A DNA stretch of 37,823 nt from Acidobacteriota bacterium (GTDB lineage: Bacteria > Acidobacteriota > Holophagae > Thermotomaculales > Thermotomaculaceae): the NCBI GenBank assembly GCA_026986725.1, contig JALSOA010000067.1, forward strand, positions 1 through 37,823. Direction: 5' to 3'. The notes below the pieces were generated by a model. It had not been told where the DNA came from and did no database searches. It worked only from the letters and a program-made list of their open reading frames with translations. A program made the translations under genes and the position numbers. This document shows, piece after piece, positions 33,670 to 37,823 of this stretch; position 1 is the first letter of the stretch, and the number at the start of each line of letters is the position of its first letter.

Positions 33670-34572
33670 TTAAAAATATCCCTCTATCTTTTTCTTTTCC
33701 ATACTGCCAACCTGGTCAAAGTCTATAAGCCTTCCCTGCCTTTCAGAGTACTTTGTTAAAAGCATCTCCTGAATTATGTCAGGCAGGCTTCGTGCCTTTG
33801 ATTCAACTGCACCTGTTAGCGGGTAGCACCCAAGCGTTCTGAACCTCACCCACTTTTTAACAGCCTTTTTTCTCAAATCTTCAGGCACCCTGTCATCATC
33901 AACTAAAATCCATGCACCCTCATATTCGGTAACAACCCTCTCTTTTGCAAAGTAAAGGGGGACAACAGGTATGTTTTCAAGGTAAATGTAAAGCCAGATA
34001 TCAAGCTCCGTCCAGTTGCTTAAAGGGAAAACCCTTACACTCTCCTTTCTGTCAACATGGGTATTGTACAAATTCCAGAGTTCAGGCCTCTGTTTCTTTG
34101 GATTCCACCTGTGATTTTTATCTCTGAAAGAAAAAACCCTTTCCTTTGCCCTTGATTTTTCCTCATCCCTTCTTGCCCCACCAATAACAGCATCATATCC
34201 GCCCTCAGTTAAAGCCTTCTTTAAAGCCTGCGTTTTCATAATATCCGTGTGGATCTTGCTACCGTGAACAAAGGGGTTTATGTTCATCTCAATACCTTCG
34301 GGGTTTGTATAGACAATTAAGTCTATTCCAAGTTCTTTTGCCCTTTTATCCCTGAACTCAATCATCTCTTTGAACTTCCACTTTGTATCTATGTGCAAAA
34401 GGGGAAAAGGTGGTTTTGCAGGGTAAAAAGCCTTCATTGCAAGGTGAAGCATAACAGAGGAATCCTTCCCCACACTGTACATCATAACCGGATTGTTGAA
34501 GTTTGCAGCAACCTCTCTCAAAATGTAAATGCTTTCCGCCTCCAGATGCTTTAAATGAGACAGTCCCTTCAT
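33670..34572 (-). CDS. cysD: Sulfate adenylyltransferase, catalytic subunit
   Basis: About 300 residues, the usual length. The ATP pyrophosphatase-type loop is [15 protein letters not shown], followed by [33 protein letters not shown] and [15 protein letters not shown], all diagnostic. It forms APS from ATP and sulfate with CysN. The frame opens with a TTG at 34593, but the ATG at 34572 with AAGAGG upstream gives the normal N-terminus. It is the first gene of the minus-strand run, with weak promoter candidates in the 178-base divergent gap to rmlB. Confidence 0.95.
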   Translation of the reverse strand: MKGLSHLKHLEAESIYILREVAANFNNPVMMYSVGKDSSVMLHLAMKAFYPAKPPFPLLHIDTKWKFKEMIEFRDKRAKELGIDLIVYTNPEGIEMNINPFVHGSKIHTDIMKTQALKKALTEGGYDAVIGGARRDEEKSRAKERVFSFRDKNHRWNPKKQRPELWNLYNTHVDRKESVRVFPLSNWTELDIWLYIYLENIPVVPLYFAKERVVTEYEGAWILVDDDRVPEDLRKKAVKKWVRFRTLGCYPLTGAVESKARSLPDIIQEMLLTKYSERQGRLIDFDQVGSMEKKKIEGYF

Positions 34573-34641
34573 AATAAACCTCTTTTTAAACAATCACTAA
34601 TTAAAAATACCACATGTTCTCTAAAACTTGAACACCCTTAA

Positions 34642-34654
34642 ACAGAATATCTGT
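34642..34654. promoter_or_regulatory. Inverted repeat in the divergent cysD/rmlB region
   Basis: ACAGAATATCTGT has 5-base arms (ACAGA/TCTGT) around a 3-base centre. It lies 31 bases upstream of the rmlB -35 and 70 bases upstream of cysD. It could be an operator shared by both transcripts, but short dyads arise by chance in AT-rich DNA. Confidence 0.25.
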
Positions 34655-34684
34655 AACCTCATCTTAAAACAAAACCCATTATCA

Positions 34685-34712
34685 TTGACATTTTTAAAAA
34701 CACCAATACAAT
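34685..34712 (+). promoter_or_regulatory. Promoter of the rmlB-rmlD-manC operon
   Basis: A perfect TTGACA (34685-34690), 16 bases, then TACAAT (34707-34712; 5 of 6). The leader to the rmlB ATG is about 32 bases and contains AGGAG 5 bases before the start. This is the best sigma-70 promoter in the window. Confidence 0.75.
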
Positions 34713-34750
34713 AATTCTGTACCTTAAATAAGCCACAATGAGGAGTTCAA

Positions 34751-35755
34751 ATGAAAAAAAAGGTAATAATCACAGGGGGTGCAGGCTTTATCGGAGCAGA
34801 ATTAGCCAGATTATCTGTTAAAAGCGGTTACAGAACCATTGTCGTTGATTCATTAACTTATGCAGGAGACAGAGAAAGGCTGAAAGAAATTGAAAAAGAG
34901 ATTGCTTTTTACAAAATTGATATAACAGAGCGAGAGCCGGTTTTCGAGGTGTTTCAAAGGGAAAAACCTGACATTGTTTTTCACCTTGCCGCAGAAAGCC
35001 ATGTTGACAGAAGCATACTTGACCCCTCACTTTTTTTAAAAACAAATATAATAGGCACCCAGAATCTGCTTGATGCATCAAAAGAATTTGGTACTGAAAG
35101 ATTTATCAATATGTCAACAGACGAGGTTTACGGGGAACTGGGCAAAGACGGAATGTTTACCGAAACCACCCCTTTAAATCCCAACTCTCCGTACTCTGTT
35201 TCAAAGGCATCACAGGATATGCTGGGCAGGGCTTATTACAGAACCTATGGACTGCCAGTCATTACCGTGAGGGCATCAAACAATTACGGATACTGGCAAT
35301 ACCCGGAAAAGCTTATCCCTGTTGTTATTTTGAAAGCATATCATAACGAGAGTATCCCTGTTTACGGGAAAGGTGAAAATGTCAGGGAATGGCTTTTTGT
35401 TTCAGACTGTGCAAAGGGGATTTTAGCCGTTGCTGAAAAAGGGGAAAATGGAGAGATTTACAATATTGGAAGCGGAGAAGAGAGAAAAAACATAGAGGTT
35501 GTTAAGGCAATTTTAGACCTGATGGGCAAACCACACTCTTTAATTGAGTTTGTAAAAGACAGACCGGGGCATGATTTCAGGTATGCTCTTGATTTCTCCA
35601 AAATAACAAAAAAAACCGGCTGGACACCAACCGTCGGTTTTGAAGAGGGTATTGAAAAAACAGTTAAGTGGAACCTTGAAAACATTAACTGGCTAAAGGA
35701 AAAAAAGAAAGATTTAGAGAGGTTATGGCAAAGGGTTTACAAAAGGCAAAAATAG
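34751..35755 (+). CDS. rmlB: dTDP-glucose 4,6-dehydratase
   Basis: A 334-residue extended SDR enzyme. NAD loop GGAGFIG lies at 9-15; the catalytic MSTDEVYG has Thr123-Asp124-Glu125, the Asp-Glu pair that marks the dehydratase; the YxxxK pair is Tyr148/Lys152; and SNNYG...YPEKLIP is the RmlB substrate loop. It converts dTDP-glucose to dTDP-4-keto-6-deoxyglucose, the precursor of rhamnose and other deoxysugars. AGGAG precedes the ATG. The other rhamnose genes rmlA and rmlC are not in the window. Confidence 0.92.
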   Translation: MKKKVIITGGAGFIGAELARLSVKSGYRTIVVDSLTYAGDRERLKEIEKEIAFYKIDITEREPVFEVFQREKPDIVFHLAAESHVDRSILDPSLFLKTNIIGTQNLLDASKEFGTERFINMSTDEVYGELGKDGMFTETTPLNPNSPYSVSKASQDMLGRAYYRTYGLPVITVRASNNYGYWQYPEKLIPVVILKAYHNESIPVYGKGENVREWLFVSDCAKGILAVAEKGENGEIYNIGSGEERKNIEVVKAILDLMGKPHSLIEFVKDRPGHDFRYALDFSKITKKTGWTPTVGFEEGIEKTVKWNLENINWLKEKKKDLERLWQRVYKRQK

Positions 35756-36588
35756 TAATAACAGGTAAAAACGGACAACTTGCAAAGGAGTTTACAAGGA
35801 TTTTAAGCAAAATGGGAATTGAGCATTTTGCATTTAAGAAGGAAGAACTTGACATTACCAATGTTGACAGAGTGTGGTCAGTAATGAAAGAAATCAAACC
35901 AGATTTTGTTATAAACTGCGCTGCGTACAATATGGTTGACAAAGCAGAAGAGGAAAGAGACATGGCTTTTTTGGTAAATGCAAAGGCTGTAAAAACCCTC
36001 GCAGAAGTGTGCTCTGAATCGGGAGCAAAACTTGTACATTACAGCACAGACTATGTTTTTGGAGGAGAAAAAAGTAAACCGTACATTGAAGAAGACAACC
36101 CCTCTCCCATAAATTATTATGGAAAAACAAAATTGCTCGGGGAAATGTATCTAAAAGAAAATTTAAACAACTTCCTTCTGTTCAGGGTGAGCTGGTTATA
36201 CGGAAAAGGCAGAAACAATTTTATTTACAAATTCTTGAACTGGGCAAAAGAAAACAGAGAATTAAAGGTATCAGAAAATGAAGTTTCAGTTCCAACATGG
36301 GCAAAAAGGGTTGCCGAAGTCTCCCTGAAAGCAATGGAACAGGGTTTAAAAGGACTTTATCATTTAACAAATTCAGGGTACGCTTCAAGGTATGAGTTTG
36401 CTTTGAAGATAAAAGAGATTTTAAACCTTCAAAACTCAATTAAACCTGTAAATTCTTCCATTTTTAACCTTAAAGCACGGAGGCCTGAATTTTCAGCAAT
36501 GGACAATAGCAAAATATCCACAGAGTTGAATTTCAGTATACCTCACTGGGATTACGATATAAAAGAATACCTGCGGGAGTTAAAATGA
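35725..36588 (+). CDS. rmlD: dTDP-4-dehydrorhamnose reductase
   Basis: A 287-residue SDR enzyme. ITGKNGQLAKEF is the NADPH loop at 12-23; VINCAAYNMVDKAEEE and VHYSTDYVFGG are typical RmlD segments; the YxxxK pair is Tyr132/Lys136. It performs the last step to dTDP-L-rhamnose. The start overlaps the rmlB 3' end by 31 bases; AGAGAGG stands just before it at tight spacing, and no later start codon would keep the Rossmann strand intact. Its stop overlaps the manC start (ATGA). Confidence 0.88.
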   Translation: MAKGLQKAKIVITGKNGQLAKEFTRILSKMGIEHFAFKKEELDITNVDRVWSVMKEIKPDFVINCAAYNMVDKAEEERDMAFLVNAKAVKTLAEVCSESGAKLVHYSTDYVFGGEKSKPYIEEDNPSPINYYGKTKLLGEMYLKENLNNFLLFRVSWLYGKGRNNFIYKFLNWAKENRELKVSENEVSVPTWAKRVAEVSLKAMEQGLKGLYHLTNSGYASRYEFALKIKEILNLQNSIKPVNSSIFNLKARRPEFSAMDNSKISTELNFSIPHWDYDIKEYLRELK

Positions 36589-37823
36589 GAAGAATAGTAA
36601 ACATTGTGCTTGCCGGTGGAAGCGGAACAAGGCTATGGCCAATAAGCAGAACTTTGCTTCCGAAGCAGTTTTTGAAGTTAAAGGGGGAAATGTCCTTTTT
36701 CCAAAAAACTATTTTAAGAAACAAAAAGATAACAGAAGAGATCATAGTGGTCGTGAACGATAAGCAATACTTTTTAGCCCTTGAACAATTAGAAGAAATA
36801 AAGATGGAAAACAAAGTGATTCTTGTTATAGAAAGTGTGGCCAAGAATACTGCACCTGCCATTTGCCTTGCATCCATGCTTTTAAACAGAGAAGACATTG
36901 CAATTGTAACCCCATCAGACCACTTGATAGATGACCTTGAAAGTTACAAAATGGAAATTGAAGATTCCTTAAAGTTTTTAAATGATAATAAAATTTTGAC
37001 ATTCGGGATAAAACCAGAATCCCTCAAAATAGATTACGGGTATATTGAAACCGGGAAGAAAATTGGTAAAAACACCTTCGAAATAGTTAGATTTCATGAA
37101 AAACCAGATTTGGAAAAAGCAAAAAAGTATTTAAAAAAAGGAAATTTTTTATGGAATAGCGGAATATTCACATTTAAAGTGGAAACATACCTCAATGAAT
37201 TGAAAAAATACCAGCCTGAAATTTACAACCAGTGTAAAAAAACATTTATAGAAAAAAGAGATGGCAAAAACACGGTAAGGTTCAAAAGAAACCTTATGGA
37301 GAAGATCCCACCAAATAGCATTGACTATGCTGTAATGGAAAAAACAGACAGGGGAATAACAAGGCTTGTGTCCTTTGATTGGTGTGATGTTGGAAGTTTT
37401 GAGTCTCTTTTTTTGATAAACGAAAAAGATAAAAACAACAACACAACTTACAATGAGGAAAATCTTATTAACATCGGGTCAAAAAATAACCTGATAATTG
37501 CCTCAAAAGAAAGAACCATGGTAACAATAGACATAAATGACCTGATAGTTGTGGACACAAAAGACGCAATATTGATATCAGATAAAGGGAAATCTTCCAT
37601 AGTAAAGGATGTGGTAAACAGATTAAAGAAGGAAAAAAGTGAAGTGGTTGAAAGCCATATAACAACATTCAGGCCATGGGGAAGTTTCACAATCCTTGCT
37701 GAAAACAAGATGTACAAAGTAAAAAAGATATATGTTAAACCCCATAAAAGGCTTTCATTACAATACCATAAACACAGGAGTGAACACTGGGTTGTGGTTA
37801 AAGGAGAGGCGCTTGTAACAATA
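36585..37823 (+). CDS. manC: Mannose-1-phosphate guanylyltransferase / mannose-6-phosphate isomerase type (cut by window edge)
   Basis: 413 residues are present and the C-terminus runs off the right edge. The N-terminal nucleotidyltransferase has LAGGSGTRLWPISR at 9-22, followed by LPKQFL, then TPSDHLI and FHEKPD. The C-terminal part is the start of the type II isomerase cupin: RPWGSF, then KPHKRLSLQYHKHRSEHWVVVKGEA, with its metal-binding His residues. It makes GDP-mannose from mannose-1-phosphate and may isomerise mannose-6-phosphate. The ATG overlaps the rmlD stop, with GGGAG upstream. A mannose or mannose-derived sugar in the polymer is inferred. Confidence 0.92.
   Translation, partial: MRRIVNIVLAGGSGTRLWPISRTLLPKQFLKLKGEMSFFQKTILRNKKITEEIIVVVNDKQYFLALEQLEEIKMENKVILVIESVAKNTAPAICLASMLLNREDIAIVTPSDHLIDDLESYKMEIEDSLKFLNDNKILTFGIKPESLKIDYGYIETGKKIGKNTFEIVRFHEKPDLEKAKKYLKKGNFLWNSGIFTFKVETYLNELKKYQPEIYNQCKKTFIEKRDGKNTVRFKRNLMEKIPPNSIDYAVMEKTDRGITRLVSFDWCDVGSFESLFLINEKDKNNNTTYNEENLINIGSKNNLIIASKERTMVTIDINDLIVVDTKDAILISDKGKSSIVKDVVNRLKKEKSEVVESHITTFRPWGSFTILAENKMYKVKKIYVKPHKRLSLQYHKHRSEHWVVVKGEALVTI

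Noticed and set aside
31590-34572. Reading cysDNC as assimilatory sulfate reduction
   Set aside because: No PAPS reductase, sulfite reductase or transporter is in the window, and sulfotransferases follow directly; sulfation is the simpler role, although genes outside the window cannot be excluded.
1-37823. tRNA, rRNA, CRISPR, insertion sequences or phage genes
   Set aside because: No spaced direct repeats, transposase motifs, cloverleaf-like sequences or rRNA segments were seen on either strand; a dedicated covariance-model scan could still find a small RNA.

Overview
The window reads as the chromosome of a low-to-moderate GC bacterium. GC is visibly uneven: about 58% in a 60-base sample inside the respiratory operon and 22-27% in samples inside the glycan locus. 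Lipoprotein, Wzx/Wzy and WecA-type genes argue for a bacterium. The MBX/MBS-type membrane complex argues for anaerobic, ferredoxin-linked energy metabolism. I cannot name the taxon from sequence alone.

Region 1 (1-4.3 kb): the start of a FadN-like 3-hydroxyacyl-CoA dehydrogenase and a complete FadA-like thiolase form a beta-oxidation operon on the minus strand. Its promoter contains a near-perfect 18-bp palindrome that matches the FadR (TetR-family) operator I know from Bacillus. After it come a small lipoprotein, a methyltransferase of the O-methyltransferase type, a single-domain cupin and a one-helix membrane protein of unknown function.

Region 2 (4.34-15.13 kb): a tightly packed 13-gene minus-strand operon, closed by a clear intrinsic terminator. 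It encodes a complex I-related, ferredoxin-linked ion-pumping complex. The gene order A-B-C-D-(E)F-G-H-H'-M-J-K-L-N matches, as I recall it, the MBX/MBS complexes of Thermococcales. It has an Mrp-antiporter-like ion module, two antiporter-like subunits, and a hydrophilic arm without the [NiFe] ligands. The unusual part is the last gene. Its NuoI/MbhN-type 2x[4Fe-4S] subunit is fused in one chain to a GltD/NfnB-type FAD- and NAD(P)-binding flavoprotein with its own Fe-S domain. This suggests a complex that directly couples NAD(P)H/NAD(P)+ and ferredoxin redox chemistry to Na+ or H+ translocation.

Region 3 (15.26-37.8 kb): a surface-polysaccharide locus. A TMTC-like multi-membrane TPR protein (-) and a WecA-type initiating sugar-phosphate transferase (+) stand back to back. 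A 15.5-kb minus-strand run then reads, in transcription order: cysD, cysN, cysC, a Wzx flippase, two sulfotransferases, a small doubtful ORF, a GT4, a second Wzx flippase, a third sulfotransferase, a GT2, a Wzy/WaaL-like polymerase, a GT4, a fourth sulfotransferase and a DUF1972-type GT4. CysDNC makes PAPS. No PAPS reductase is present and four sulfotransferases are, so the natural reading is synthesis of a sulfated exopolysaccharide or capsule. Divergently, rmlB, rmlD and manC (cut by the window end) make dTDP-sugar and GDP-mannose precursors.

No tRNA, rRNA, CRISPR array or insertion sequence was seen. The main candidates for something new are the MbxN-GltD fusion complex, the sulfated-glycan locus with its duplicated flippase-sulfotransferase pair, and the FadR-type operator upstream of fadA.
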